Numbered from the stretch's first letter, positions 1 through 7,478 are shown. The stretch: 64,000 bases of DNA from an uncultured Bacilli bacterium (GCA_934090685.1 CAKOJN010000005.1:62001-126000), one strand, 5' to 3'. Translations and numbers: made by a program. The notes: generated from the sequence alone by a model not told the origin.

Positions 1-697
1 CTTTTAATGAGTTATCTATAAGTAAAGTATGATTTTCAAAATCCACATCATTCCATTTTAAAGCACATATTTCTCCACGTCTTGCACCGCTATCTATTGC
101 AAGAGTTATAAGAGTTCTATATTTTATACTCTCATTTTTTAAGCACTCAAGTAAAAGTTTTACTTCGTTACTATCATAGAAATTTCTTTCTTTTTTCTCT
201 TTCTTAGGTTTATTAGCATTTAGGTTTGGATTCTTTTCTACAATATTCCATTTAATTGCTTTATTAAACATAATGTTTATTAGTGTAAAATAGTGTAGTA
301 TAGTTTCATTTGAAACTTCTTTTTTTCTAACACCTTTTTTTAACATACGATACATATTATCTAATTTATAAGTGTCAATTTCATTTAACTTAATATTACC
401 AATTATAGAGTTGATTTTTAATAATAACTTTTCATATCCATTTCTTGTGTATTTAGAAACATTATCCTTACAATACTTTTCTATAAAGATGTTGCTAAAT
501 TCTTTGAAAGTTAAGTTATTAAGATTCATTTTCTCACCTTTATGATAGAATTCTTGTACTAGTTCCGCTTCCCTTAATTTAACCTCACTAAGAGTTCCAT
601 AAAATATTTTTGTCTTTCTAACTCTTTTTCCAAAAATATCATAACCTTGTTCAATAATAATTTTGTACTTATTATTTGATAATTTTCTATATCCCAT
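1..697 (-). CDS. int: tyrosine-type site-specific integrase, 3' part cut by window edge
   Basis: The reading frame starts with ATG at 697, preceded by a good ribosome site (GAAAGGAG at about 703-710), and runs open off the left edge, so about 232 N-terminal residues are visible. The N-terminal part has an arm-binding-like region (residues 1-50). A core-binding domain follows, and then the start of the catalytic domain with the first catalytic Arg box (SGARRGEICALKW), typical of Tn916/phage-type tyrosine recombinases. The remaining catalytic His/Arg/Tyr residues lie outside the window. It is transcribed away from a small excisionase gene 77 bp upstream, the usual xis-int arrangement. It probably integrates and excises the element occupying the first 5 kb. 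The family call is firm; the target site is not visible. Confidence 0.88.
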   Translation of the reverse strand, partial: MGYRKLSNNKYKIIIEQGYDIFGKRVRKTKIFYGTLSEVKLREAELVQEFYHKGEKMNLNNLTFKEFSNIFIEKYCKDNVSKYTRNGYEKLLLKINSIIGNIKLNEIDTYKLDNMYRMLKKGVRKKEVSNETILHYFTLINIMFNKAIKWNIVEKNPNLNANKPKKEKKERNFYDSNEVKLLLECLKNESIKYRTLITLAIDSGARRGEICALKWNDVDFENHTLLIDNSLK

Positions 698-774
698 TAT
701 AACTCCTTTCAAATTCGGCATATAGAAAGATATAATCAATATATATATATTATACCATGTATGCCTTTTATATT

Positions 775-969
775 CTAAAAGAATAAGTTATTTTTAGATT
801 CTTTCTCACTTAATGTTCCTATCCAGTTATTTATTTCTTCTAGGTCAAATTTAATTCTATATCCAATCCTAAAATATGGGATATTTTTTTCTTTTACTAG
901 TTTTCTGATTGTTGATTCAGATATTTTTAAATATTTTGAAATTTCTTTTAAACTCTTTATTTCTTTCAT
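775..969 (-). CDS. xis: excisionase-like MerR-type HTH protein
   Basis: A 64-aa protein with a single winged helix-turn-helix of the excisionase/MerR-like family: a segment reading SLKEISKYLKISESTIRKLV followed by IPYFRIGYRIKF and an acidic stretch. A longer frame exists from a TTG at 987. I chose ATG 969 because AGAGAGG lies 7-8 nt upstream of it and would otherwise be inside the coding region. Its position directly upstream of the integrase and its size fit a recombination directionality factor that binds near the att sites. It could alternatively be a small regulator. Confidence is high for the DNA-binding fold and moderate for the excisionase role. Confidence 0.8.
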   Translation of the reverse strand: MKEIKSLKEISKYLKISESTIRKLVKEKNIPYFRIGYRIKFDLEEINNWIGTLSEKESKNNLFF

Positions 970-1094
970 ATTATGCCTCTCTTTCAAATGTTGAAGTGTT
1001 TATATAAACATATATTTTGCAAAAGTAAATTAATTTAACATATAATTTATCTTATGATATATACTTAAGTAAAAGTGTAGATTTGTATATACAT

Positions 1095-1379
1095 TTATTT
1101 TTTTCTGGTAAGGTATAAATTCATTGAAAATATCTTTCTAACTAGTTTTCTATCATCAAAACTTACATACCAGCTTCCTCCCATAATATTATTTTCATTT
1201 GGTTCTCCTAAAATAGATATAAGTCTTTTCAAGACTGGTGGTCTATTTGTAAAAATATTAATATTTTTTTGTTCATAATCAAAACTAATAATCGTTTCTT
1301 GTTCCTCAACTGGCATTTTATAAAAATCTCCTTTAGATGTAATATAATATTTACTTATATCTTGTAATTTATTTTTCAT
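1095..1379 (-). CDS. hypothetical protein of integrative element
   Basis: A 94-aa soluble protein starting 1 bp after the stop codon of the upstream gene at 1381, so the two are almost certainly cotranscribed and probably translationally coupled. I do not recognise a catalytic motif. It has an acidic middle part and a basic C terminus ending LTRKK. Small proteins of this kind are common between xis and rep-like genes in integrative elements, but no function can be assigned from sequence. Confidence 0.6.
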   Translation of the reverse strand: MKNKLQDISKYYITSKGDFYKMPVEEQETIISFDYEQKNINIFTNRPPVLKRLISILGEPNENNIMGGSWYVSFDDRKLVRKIFSMNLYLTRKK

Positions 1380-1380
1380 A

Positions 1381-1905
1381 TTATTTTTTCTTCCTTTCTT
1401 CTTGTAAAATTACATTTTTATAATCAATCTTTTTATTAAAACTAACCCATAAAGATTCTCTAAAAGTTTTAGATTCATAGCCATATATTTTTTCTCCGTA
1501 CATTAAGAAATACGGATTTATAGCTATATTTATTACTTTACCATTTTTGATTTTCTTAATTATTTTATATTTTTCTAAAAATTTTAAATGGTTATATAAT
1601 GTTCGCCTATTAATATAAAGTTTTTCACTAATATTTTTTAGACTTGCATTTTTACCATCTAATAGCAATAGTTCTCCTTTGTTAAGTTCTAATAATGTAA
1701 TTAGCTTAAAAAATGTAATTTTTATTGCTTCTTTTATACTACTATCAGCAAAAAATCCTATTGCATTAACTGATAGTTTATAAAATAAAACCTTTTTTAA
1801 TTTTGAATAATCTATTTTCTTTTGGTCATATACCACTAAATTAGATTCATCATCATATTCATTTAATAATTCTCCAGTTTCACTATCTATAAGTAATTTC
1901 GACAT
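1381..1905 (-). CDS. winged-helix replication-initiator-like protein (RepL-like?)
   Basis: Residues about 60-150 form a winged helix-turn-helix: a helix-rich stretch (KITFFKLITLLEL), a recognition helix region (NISEKLYINRRTLYNHLKFL) and a wing (IIKKIKNGKVINIAINPYFLMYG). The NPY...G ending resembles firmicute plasmid RepL-type and phage replication proteins. The track frame begins at 1986. I take ATG 1905 because AGGAGGTGG lies about 10 nt upstream, giving 174 aa and an N terminus rich in Glu/Asp (MSKLLIDSETGELLNEYDDE). It heads the rep-hyp-xis-int group. It could equally be a transcriptional regulator of the element. Confidence 0.6.
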   Translation of the reverse strand: MSKLLIDSETGELLNEYDDESNLVVYDQKKIDYSKLKKVLFYKLSVNAIGFFADSSIKEAIKITFFKLITLLELNKGELLLLDGKNASLKNISEKLYINRRTLYNHLKFLEKYKIIKKIKNGKVINIAINPYFLMYGEKIYGYESKTFRESLWVSFNKKIDYKNVILQEERKKK

Positions 1906-2337
1906 GCAATAAATGCCACCTCCTCGTAGGAAAAATATTGTACCTATATGGTATTGATGTAGGCATAATATATTTTCCTTTTTCATGTATAGTTCTTATA
2001 GTGTTTTAGGATAAATGTAATATATCTACTCTTATAATAATAAATACATTATAATTATTTTAAACAACTATATTGAGCTCACATACTACATGCATGATTC
2101 AAAGCATGTGAACATCATTTTATAAGGACAAATTTTAGCGCTTTAATTATCATCCTATTATTAATATAACTAAAACAAAAAAATCGAAGTATATAAATTT
2201 ACATTTTTTTACAAATAATTATTAAAAATATTATAACTAGGTATGTAAAAGTCTATATTTGTCTAAATTTAGTGTAAAAAAAAGAAAACAATTTCATAAT
2301 TGTTCTCTTAAAATTTATTATAGAAGTTTACATTTAT
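1906..2337. other. intergenic region upstream of rep-like gene, possible element origin
   Basis: No gene is seen here. It is extremely AT-rich. It holds an interrupted palindrome around 2088-2111 (ACATGC...GCATGT) inside a wider TCACAT/ATGTGA arrangement. The right part carries the terminator of the Mrr gene. A replication origin for the rep-like protein or its promoter/operator would be expected here, but I see no clear iterons. Confidence 0.4.
2276..2309 (-). terminator. intrinsic terminator of Mrr-like gene
   Basis: On the minus strand AGAGAACAATT pairs with AATTGTTTTCT around a 3-5 nt loop (one G-U pair), followed by eight or more T. It lies about 30 bp past the stop codon at 2338. Confidence 0.75.
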
Positions 2338-3969
2338 TTACATTTCAAGGTCATTAATAATTTCTTTTATCATACTTCCATCTATTAATTCAACTCTATT
2401 TTTGAAAGCTAATTGTATAGCAGAACTTGTAAAAGTCGAGTTTGTTACCACAATAGCTTTTTTTGCATTGTAATATGCCTTAGAAGATACAACTTCTTGA
2501 ACTGCTTTATTTCCAACTGGATTACTATAATATTTAGCTTGTACAACAATGCTTTCATCTTTTTTTGTTACCAATATATCAGCACCTTGGTCTTTTGATT
2601 TTGATGTAACATTACACTCATAGCCTAACTTTTGATATAAGTGTGCAACAAATTCCTCAAATTCATATCCATTCTTAACATTTTCTAACTCAGTTAGTAG
2701 TGAAGATTTAGAAATTTCAAGCCCAATATCATTGTTCAATATTCTATCTAATTCTTTTTTATTTTTAGCTTGTCTAATAATATCATTTATTTCATTAATA
2801 TATTTAAAAATTGTTTGATTTAAAATAACCTTAATAATATCTAAGTCATCATCTTTGAAAACACTTCTATTTTTTATAAAATATGTTATTAAGAATATAA
2901 TGTATGGAAAAGTATTATCATCAGTCATATCTTTGATATACAATGGATAAGTAAAAAATGTAAACTCTTTAATTGTGCAATTTTTATTTACATTAACTAT
3001 TTCATCAAATGCATCGCAAAATTTATATAATGCTTCGTATAGCATATCATTTACTAGAAAAGAATTTAACAATGAATCTGATGACATGATAACACCTTCT
3101 TTAACGTAAGCTGGAACTTTTTTATATTCTTCTATTATTAAGTCATAAAATAATTCTGATAGTTTATTTTTCTTTACATCAAAATTTGTTTTTTCTTTAT
3201 CAAAAATACTATTAACTTTTGTAAAATCCTTTAATTTATCATTTGTATTACCATTTATAATCATATAGTTTGCATATGAAAATGTAAATAATTGAAGTAG
3301 TGGGTGAATAAAATTGTTTACATAGTTTACGATTACTTGAAACAAAATACATTCATGCAAAATATCTTCATCAAAATTTGAATCATCAACATTTTCTAAT
3401 CCATATATGCCAAATGATGCTGACTCATCCATAAAGCAAAGATTGTAAAGTAAATCGATAGAATGACGAAAACGCATTCTTTTACTTGTTTCATCAGATA
3501 CAAATTTTTTTAATGTTTTTTCCCTAATTGTATCTACAAGATTTTTAAAAAAATTATTCTTAGTAATTGCATTATTTAAAAAGTTTCTAATATCTTCTAG
3601 ATTTTTTAGATTATTTTCTTCAACAATTATATTTAATATTGTATCATTTATTTCTTCTAACTCTCCATCTTTTAAATTATCTACGAATTCAGCAGAAAAA
3701 TAATAAGTTTCATCATCGTACGCATCATCAAATTCTAATGTAGATTCATCAATTTTCATACCCATAAACATATCTTTTAATTCTTCTTCTCTTTCAAAAT
3801 CAAAAGTTGATGAACTTTCAATTTTACCTTTTATTGATATTTTGCTTGATGCATCCCAAATTTCGGGATTTTCTTGATATAATTTTATGAATCTATCTCG
3901 AGCTTGATTAAAATCAGTATAAAACATCAATATTAATTCCTTTAAAAATTTGTCATTATTGTTTTTCAT
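2338..3969 (-). CDS. Mrr-type restriction endonuclease with large novel N-terminal part
   Basis: A 543-aa protein. The C-terminal ~115 residues are an Mrr-family (PD-(D/E)XK) nuclease domain: FEEFVAHLYQKLGYE, then GADILV (D464) and VVQAKYY (Q478, K480), followed by the conserved VVTNSTFT region. This fold cleaves DNA, often modified DNA. Residues 1-430 are acidic and helical and match nothing I recognise; they may be a sensing or oligomerisation region. No methyltransferase is nearby, so a modification-dependent (type IV) or abortive-infection role is more likely than a classical R-M system. It is divergent from an XRE regulator with palindromes in the shared intergenic DNA, which suggests control by that regulator. 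Being in an integrative element, it is probably cargo defence. Confidence 0.8.
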   Translation of the reverse strand: MKNNNDKFLKELILMFYTDFNQARDRFIKLYQENPEIWDASSKISIKGKIESSSTFDFEREEELKDMFMGMKIDESTLEFDDAYDDETYYFSAEFVDNLKDGELEEINDTILNIIVEENNLKNLEDIRNFLNNAITKNNFFKNLVDTIREKTLKKFVSDETSKRMRFRHSIDLLYNLCFMDESASFGIYGLENVDDSNFDEDILHECILFQVIVNYVNNFIHPLLQLFTFSYANYMIINGNTNDKLKDFTKVNSIFDKEKTNFDVKKNKLSELFYDLIIEEYKKVPAYVKEGVIMSSDSLLNSFLVNDMLYEALYKFCDAFDEIVNVNKNCTIKEFTFFTYPLYIKDMTDDNTFPYIIFLITYFIKNRSVFKDDDLDIIKVILNQTIFKYINEINDIIRQAKNKKELDRILNNDIGLEISKSSLLTELENVKNGYEFEEFVAHLYQKLGYECNVTSKSKDQGADILVTKKDESIVVQAKYYSNPVGNKAVQEVVSSKAYYNAKKAIVVTNSTFTSSAIQLAFKNRVELIDGSMIKEIINDLEM

Positions 3970-3986
3970 AAAATACTCCTTCTTTC

Positions 3987-4009
3987 TACACGTGTATAAA
4001 CACTATACA
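3987..4009. promoter_or_regulatory. putative operator between Mrr-type nuclease and XRE regulator
   Basis: Two overlapping symmetric sequences lie just upstream of the nuclease gene: the perfect palindrome TACACGTGTA (3987-3996) and TGTATA-N5-TATACA (3993-4009). They sit between the divergent nuclease gene and XRE gene, where a restriction-control protein would bind. The assignment is by position and symmetry only. Confidence 0.5.
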
Positions 4010-4103
4010 TAATATATCATAATGTTGTATTCAAATCTAGTGCTATAAGCCCATAAAATAATATTTCTATTTATAGGACAATATAAATATAGAGGTGGTA
4101 CTA

Positions 4104-4340
4104 ATGGCACAAGTTAAAAGCGATATGTATTATTATGATATTGTTAGAAAGAATATTAAAAAGTATAGAAAAGAGAAGGGATTTACTCAGCAAAAACTAG
4201 CTGATGAAGCTGATATGTCCATAGATTACTTAGCTGAAATAGAAAGCGTAAAGAGAAGAAAAACTTTTAGTTTAGCAACTCTAGGTAGAATAGCTGATGT
4301 TTTAGAAGTCGACATAAAAGATTTTTTTAACAATAATTAA
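4104..4340 (+). CDS. XRE-family transcriptional regulator
   Basis: A 78-aa protein that is almost entirely one Cro/C1-type helix-turn-helix domain: VRKNIKKYRKEKGFTQQKL, then ADEADMSIDYLAEIES and LATLGRIADVLEV. This is the size of restriction-modification controller (C) proteins. ATG 4104 is preferred over GTG 4095 because AGAGG (4091-4095) is its ribosome site. It is divergent from the Mrr-type nuclease, with palindromes between the two, so it probably controls the nuclease and itself. It could also be the element's lysogeny-type repressor. Confidence 0.85.
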   Translation: MAQVKSDMYYYDIVRKNIKKYRKEKGFTQQKLADEADMSIDYLAEIESVKRRKTFSLATLGRIADVLEVDIKDFFNNN

Positions 4341-4373
4341 AAGTATTAAGTGCTTTTATCTTATATTGAAAAC

Positions 4374-4412
4374 AAAAGAATGAAGTTTTGTAAAATGACC
4401 CCATTCTTTTTT
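4374..4412 (+). terminator. terminator of XRE gene
   Basis: AAAAGAATG (4374-4382) pairs with CATTCTTTT (4402-4410), continuing into a short T run. Confidence 0.6.
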
Positions 4413-4516
4413 AAATTATAAAGCATTATTTTTATTATCTTTATATACTCATTTTTATTAATTAAAACGTATATTTAAACGTACGTTTTAGCACTCGTTA
4501 AATATATAACAAACAT
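4413..4516. other. spacer with AAACGTACGTTT palindrome
   Basis: No gene. It contains a perfect 12-bp palindrome, AAACGTACGTTT, at 4477-4488, with a half-copy (AAAACGTAT) 13 bp to its left. It lies 3' of both flanking genes, so an operator role is not obvious; a recombinase or replication-protein site is possible. Confidence 0.4.
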
Positions 4517-4702
4517 TTATATTATTAAGAGTTTATTTTTCTTATTTTGTGTATTAAACTCTACAATTAATTTATTAATAAGTTCATTCATGCTTTTTTC
4601 TAATTTCTTTCTATTAGATATATTATTACAACTTACTATCTGTTTTAATATTAATATGTCTAACATTAAATTTTCCATTTTCTTTGTTATTCTGTATGTC
4701 AT
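4517..4702 (-). CDS. small hypothetical protein at element right end
   Basis: A 61-aa basic, helical protein with no recognised domain. It starts with ATG 4702 preceded by AAAGGGAAAAGTT. Its codons look normal for the neighbourhood. It is the last visible gene before the tRNA-Thr and may be part of the integrative element. Confidence 0.5.
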   Translation of the reverse strand: MTYRITKKMENLMLDILILKQIVSCNNISNRKKLEKSMNELINKLIVEFNTQNKKNKLLII

Positions 4703-4742
4703 AACTTTTCCCTTTCTTTATTGACTATATCCATCTAATTTG

Positions 4743-4793
4743 GTGCCATAATAATGTGCCATAATTATATCGAGTGCCATATAAAGTGCCATA
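4743..4793. repeat. four direct copies of GTGCCATA
   Basis: Copies start at 4743, 4756, 4774 and 4786 (spacing 13, 18, 12). Clusters of short direct repeats near an attachment end often are integrase arm-type or excisionase sites. They lie between the last element gene and the tRNA-Thr 3' end at 4902. Confidence 0.6.
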
Positions 4794-4901
4794 AAATTTA
4801 ATGCTTTATAATGAGTTATGATATTTTATAATACTTTTAATATAATTTAAAAACACGCATAAATACTGGCTTTATAGCGTGTTTTCTAATAATCATTATG
4901 G

Positions 4902-4974
4902 TGCTGAAAGTAGGACTCGAACCCACAACCTACTGATTACGATTCAGTTGCTCTACCAATTGAGCTATTTCAGC
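4902..4974 (-). tRNA. tRNA-Thr (anticodon CGT)
   Basis: A 73-nt cloverleaf. Acceptor GCTGAAA pairs with TTTCAGC plus discriminator A, D arm is AGCTCAATTGGTAGAGC, anticodon stem is ACTGA/TCAGT with loop ATCGTAA (anticodon CGT), and T arm is GTGGG-TTCGAGT-CCTAC. No CCA is encoded. Its 3' end faces the integrative element, so it is a candidate attB site. Confidence 0.92.
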
Positions 4975-5003
4975 ATAATTGTTCCACACTTAGATACATC
5001 AAA

Positions 5004-5294
5004 AATAATAAAAGTGTGTTTGGTAGTGTGTTTGGAACGTTTTTTTAAAGTAAAAAAAACTTAATTCAAAGCTTTAATAATTTATATTGGTTGCCCCAAT
5101 AGGATTCGAACCTATGATGCTGGAGTCAGAGTCCAGAGCCTTACCACTTGGCCATGGGGCAATTACTATTTAATTATAATATTTTTTAAATTAAAAAACA
5201 ATAAGAGATTTTAATTATTTATTTTTAATAGATTTATAGAAATTAAGTTTTCAATCTAGTTTATCAATAATAAAAGTGTGTTTAAAGTGTGTTT
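5004..5294. repeat. 18-bp direct repeats with paired GTGTGTTT motifs flanking tRNA-Gln
   Basis: AATAATAAAAGTGTGTTT occurs at 5004-5021 and again at 5266-5283. Each copy is followed by a second GTGTGTTT, at 5026-5033 and 5287-5294, one helical turn away. Left of the first copy, GTTCCACACT (4981-4990) is a partial inverted match to AGTGTGTTTGGAAC (5025-5038). The function is unknown: recombinase sites or a shared regulator site are possible. Confidence 0.65.
5091..5161 (-). tRNA. tRNA-Gln (anticodon CTG)
   Basis: A 71-nt cloverleaf. Acceptor TGCCCCA pairs with TGGGGCA plus discriminator A, D arm is GCC...GGC, anticodon stem is CTGGA/TCCAG with loop CTCTGAC (anticodon CTG), and T arm is ATAGG-TTCGAAT-CCTAT. 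CCA is not encoded. Confidence 0.92.
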
Positions 5295-5321
5295 GAAAAA
5301 AACATAGAAAAGTTATATAAT
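5293..5321 (+). promoter_or_regulatory. promoter of 34-aa ORF
   Basis: TTGAAA (5293-5298), a 17-nt spacer, and a perfect TATAAT (5316-5321), 20 bp before the start codon. Confidence 0.8.
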
Positions 5322-5341
5322 TTAATTGATGGAGGAAACAA

Positions 5342-5446
5342 ATGAACTCATTTAAGAAAATAATATTTAAGCCACTGAAAATAATCTTTAATGCAATAGT
5401 AAAAAGAATCCCAATGGATTGGGGATCAGATGCTGATATGATGTAA
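5342..5446 (+). CDS. 34-aa basic amphipathic small protein
   Basis: ATG 5342 is preceded by GGAGGAAACAA and by a near-consensus promoter, and the frame is closed by TAA at 5444-5446 with a terminator hairpin directly after. This is a complete transcription unit, unlikely to be chance. The first ~24 residues alternate Lys/Arg with Ile/Phe/Leu (FKKIIFKPLKIIF), like a membrane-surface helix, and the tail is acidic (DWGSDADMM). Size and character recall SpoVM-type or toxin-like peptides, but there is no recognisable sequence match, so function is unknown. It lies between tRNA-Gln and ssrA. Confidence 0.7.
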   Translation: MNSFKKIIFKPLKIIFNAIVKRIPMDWGSDADMM

Positions 5447-5468
5447 AGGACTGATGATAGTTCTTTTA
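5447..5468 (+). terminator. terminator of 34-aa ORF
   Basis: AGGACT (5447-5452) pairs with AGTTCT (5459-5464; one G-U pair), followed by TTT. It is weak but exactly placed. Confidence 0.55.
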
Positions 5469-5503
5469 ATTTTTATAAAAATACAAAAAAATATAATATT
5501 ATA

Positions 5504-5526
5504 TAAAAAAACAATCATAAGATTGT
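5504..5526 (-). terminator. terminator of ssrA
   Basis: On the minus strand ACAATC-TTAT-GATTGT is followed by seven T. It lies 13 nt past the tmRNA 3' end. Confidence 0.85.
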
Positions 5527-5538
5527 AATTATTCATTT

Positions 5539-5889
5539 TGGTGGAGCTGAGGAGTAGCGAACTCCTGTCCAAAATTCGTTTCATTTGGTCTTCTACAGGT
5601 TTAGTTGGTTTTTATTCTCAAATAATAATGTAGATTGCCAACTTCTCTTATTATTCAAAGTTTGCTCGTTTTTCATTATAAACCACAAACAAATTTATAA
5701 TATAACTTGCTTTATGACTCCCGGATTTAATCTCGCAAGTAAAGACTAAGCGGAAGCTCCGTTTCTACTTAACTAAGCGAAAGCTGGAGAGAATTTGAAA
5801 TCGTTTCCGATTATTTTGATTTTGCATTTATAGTATGCCTACTACCTGCGCCCAGACAAAACATAATTCTGTCGAATCAATGCAGCCCC
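5539..5889 (-). ncRNA. ssrA: tmRNA (transfer-messenger RNA)
   Basis: 351 nt. The 5' GGGGCTG pairs with the 3' CAGCTCC followed by A and an encoded CCA. The 5' end continues with the conserved ATTGATTCGACAG. The T arm near the 3' end reads GACAGGAGTTCGCTACTCC. The message part follows GGTAGTAG: the likely resume codon is GCA at about 5835-5837, opening a 21-codon tag frame that closes at TAG after a Ser-Pro-Ala-Phe-Ala ending. tmRNA with SmpB rescues stalled ribosomes and tags the product for proteolysis, and the tag's Ala-rich hydrophobic end is the usual ClpXP/Lon-type signal. The RNA call is firm; the exact tag reading is inferred. Confidence 0.93.
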
Positions 5890-5910
5890 ATGACATATAG
5901 ATTATATCAT

Positions 5911-5941
5911 ATTATAAGTAATATTTCTAGTGTATTGACAA
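5911..5941 (-). promoter_or_regulatory. probable ssrA promoter
   Basis: On the minus strand TTGTCA (5936-5941) and TATAAT (5911-5916) are separated by 19 nt. A second TATAAT (5901-5906) is closer to the RNA start. The -35 lies in the left copy of the IS target duplication. Confidence 0.5.
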
Positions 5942-5945
5942 AATC
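5931..5945. repeat. IS target-site duplication, left copy
   Basis: TGTATTGACAAAATC, identical to 7446-7460. Confidence 0.8.
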
Positions 5946-7445
5946 TGTTATTTAAAGAAGTAAATGCAATTTATTTTCATAAAAAAATAAAAGTTGCATT
6001 TAGTCTTAGAATGTTATTTAATATGTTTATCAATTGTTTCTTAGGGAGGTGTTTAAAGAAAGGAAATAATTATGAAAAAAGAAAGATTATCTTATGAAGA
6101 TAGATTATTAATTGACCAACTATTAAAATTAAATTACAAACTAAAAAATATTGCTCAAGCTGTAGACAAAGAACCATCAACTATATCAAGAGAAATAAAA
6201 AACAGAAGGCTATCTAATAATTCTATAGAAATTTGTGATAAAACAAAAAGATTTCCATTCGTTTGTGGAAATTGTAAAAAGAAATATCATTGTAATAAAA
6301 AGAAATATTATTATAATTATAAAAAAGCACAAGAAGATTACATTAGAAAACTTAAATATTCTAGAATTGGTATAGATATGACTATAGATGAAATTGAATA
6401 TTGGAATGATTATTTTAATGATAAAATTAAAAACAAAAATCAACCTATTTTACATATATTTAATGAACTTAATTTTCCAAAATCAATTCAAACATTTTAT
6501 AATTATGTTCATGGTGGATACTTTTCTAGTATTAATGAAGAAATGCTTCCTAGATCATCTAACTATAAGCCTAGAAGGGTTAAAAGTGAAATAAAACCAA
6601 TACATAATGATAATGTTATCAAATTAGGTCGTAGACTTAAAGATTATAACAAATACATTAAAGAACACCCAAATACTAGTATTGTAGAAATGGATACTGT
6701 AGTTGGTAAAACTGAAGATGTTTATTGTATTATGACTTTATGTTTAAAGAAATATAAATTAATGTTAATGTTTTTAATAAAAAAATATAATCCAAATTCT
6801 GTCGTAGAAGTATTTAATAAACTAAGATTAACTCTAGGTGAAAATATTTTTAAAAAATATTCGAAGTTATTTTAACTGACAACGGTTGGGAATTTTCTAG
6901 ACCATTAGAAATAGAATGTGACCCAATAACTGGTGAGAAACAAATAAATTTATTTTATTGTGATTCTTATTCATCTTGGCAAAAAGGCACTATAGAAAAA
7001 AATCACGAATTTATTAGATACATTATACCTAAAGGTATTAGTTTTGATAATTTAACAAATAAAAACATTATTGATATGATGAATAATATCAATAATGTTC
7101 AAAGAAAGTCACTCGACTTTCACTCTCCATATTACCTCTTTACCAAAAAATATGGAGAAGACATTTCTTCAAAACTTCTTTTAGAATATATTCCAAAAGA
7201 AGAAGTGAATTTGAGTTATAAAATACTCAACTAACCATTTCCAAAAGAAACAATTGATATAAATTAAGTTGCATTTACTTTTTGAAAAAGAAAATGTGAC
7301 TCTTTTGGTATACAATAATTTCCTTTGATACTTATATATTATACATATTTTTAATTATTTTTCAATATAAAACAAGGTATAAACTTGCATTATGCCTTGT
7401 AATTATATATTTTTTCAAAAAGTTGCATTTTACTTTTTAACTAAC
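5946..7445 (+). mobile_element. IS30-family insertion sequence, 1500 bp
   Basis: Bounded by imperfect inverted repeats of about 24 bp: the left end is TGTTATTTAAAG..AAGTAAATGCAA and the right end, read inward, is GTTAGTTAAAAAGTAAAATGCAA. The flanking 15-bp direct repeat TGTATTGACAAAATC is at 5931-5945 and 7446-7460. Extra copies of TTGCATTTA lie inside each end (5993-6001 and 7270-7278), forming subterminal repeats and, at the left, a 9-bp stem with the outer repeat. It carries one IS30-type DDE transposase, split into two frames. Long target duplications are known for some IS30 members of mollicutes such as IS1630. It sits between ssrA and the CDP-alcohol phosphotransferase gene. Confidence 0.85.
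6072..7234 (+). pseudogene. IS30-family DDE transposase, split by a -1 frame change
   Basis: The first frame (6072-6875, 267 aa) has the IS30 helix-turn-helix (LSYEDRLLIDQLLK...STISREIKNRR), a Cys-containing region and the first catalytic Asp in VEMDTVVGKTEDVY, then stops shortly after an A6 run. Shifting back one base at the A6 run (6851-6856) restores a second frame to TAA 7234. That frame has TDNGWEFSRP (second Asp) and YSSWQKGTIEKNHEFIRYIIPKG (Glu), ending SYKILN. All three catalytic residues are intact, so the two parts together make a normal-length enzyme. This is either an inactivating deletion, a sequencing/assembly slip in the homopolymer, or frameshifting/transcript slippage. The ribosome site AAAGGAAAT precedes ATG 6072. 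Confidence 0.85.
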
Positions 7446-7460
7446 TGTATTGACAAAATC
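7446..7460. repeat. IS target-site duplication, right copy
   Basis: TGTATTGACAAAATC, containing the -35 box (TTGACA) of the next gene. Confidence 0.8.
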
Positions 7461-7478
7461 AAACATATTTCATAGAAT
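7450..7478 (+). promoter_or_regulatory. promoter of CDP-alcohol phosphotransferase operon
   Basis: TTGACA (7450-7455), a 17-nt spacer, and TAGAAT (7473-7478). The -35 lies within the IS target duplication. The expected transcription start is at about 7485, right at the ATG 7486. Confidence 0.75.

Noticed and set aside
4879..5064. 61-aa plus-strand frame
   Set aside because: It is the antisense of tRNA-Thr and its flank, with no ribosome site.
5865..5880. TGTCGAA as a fourth 0A box
   Set aside because: It is part of the conserved 5' segment of tmRNA (ATTCGACAG), not a promoter.
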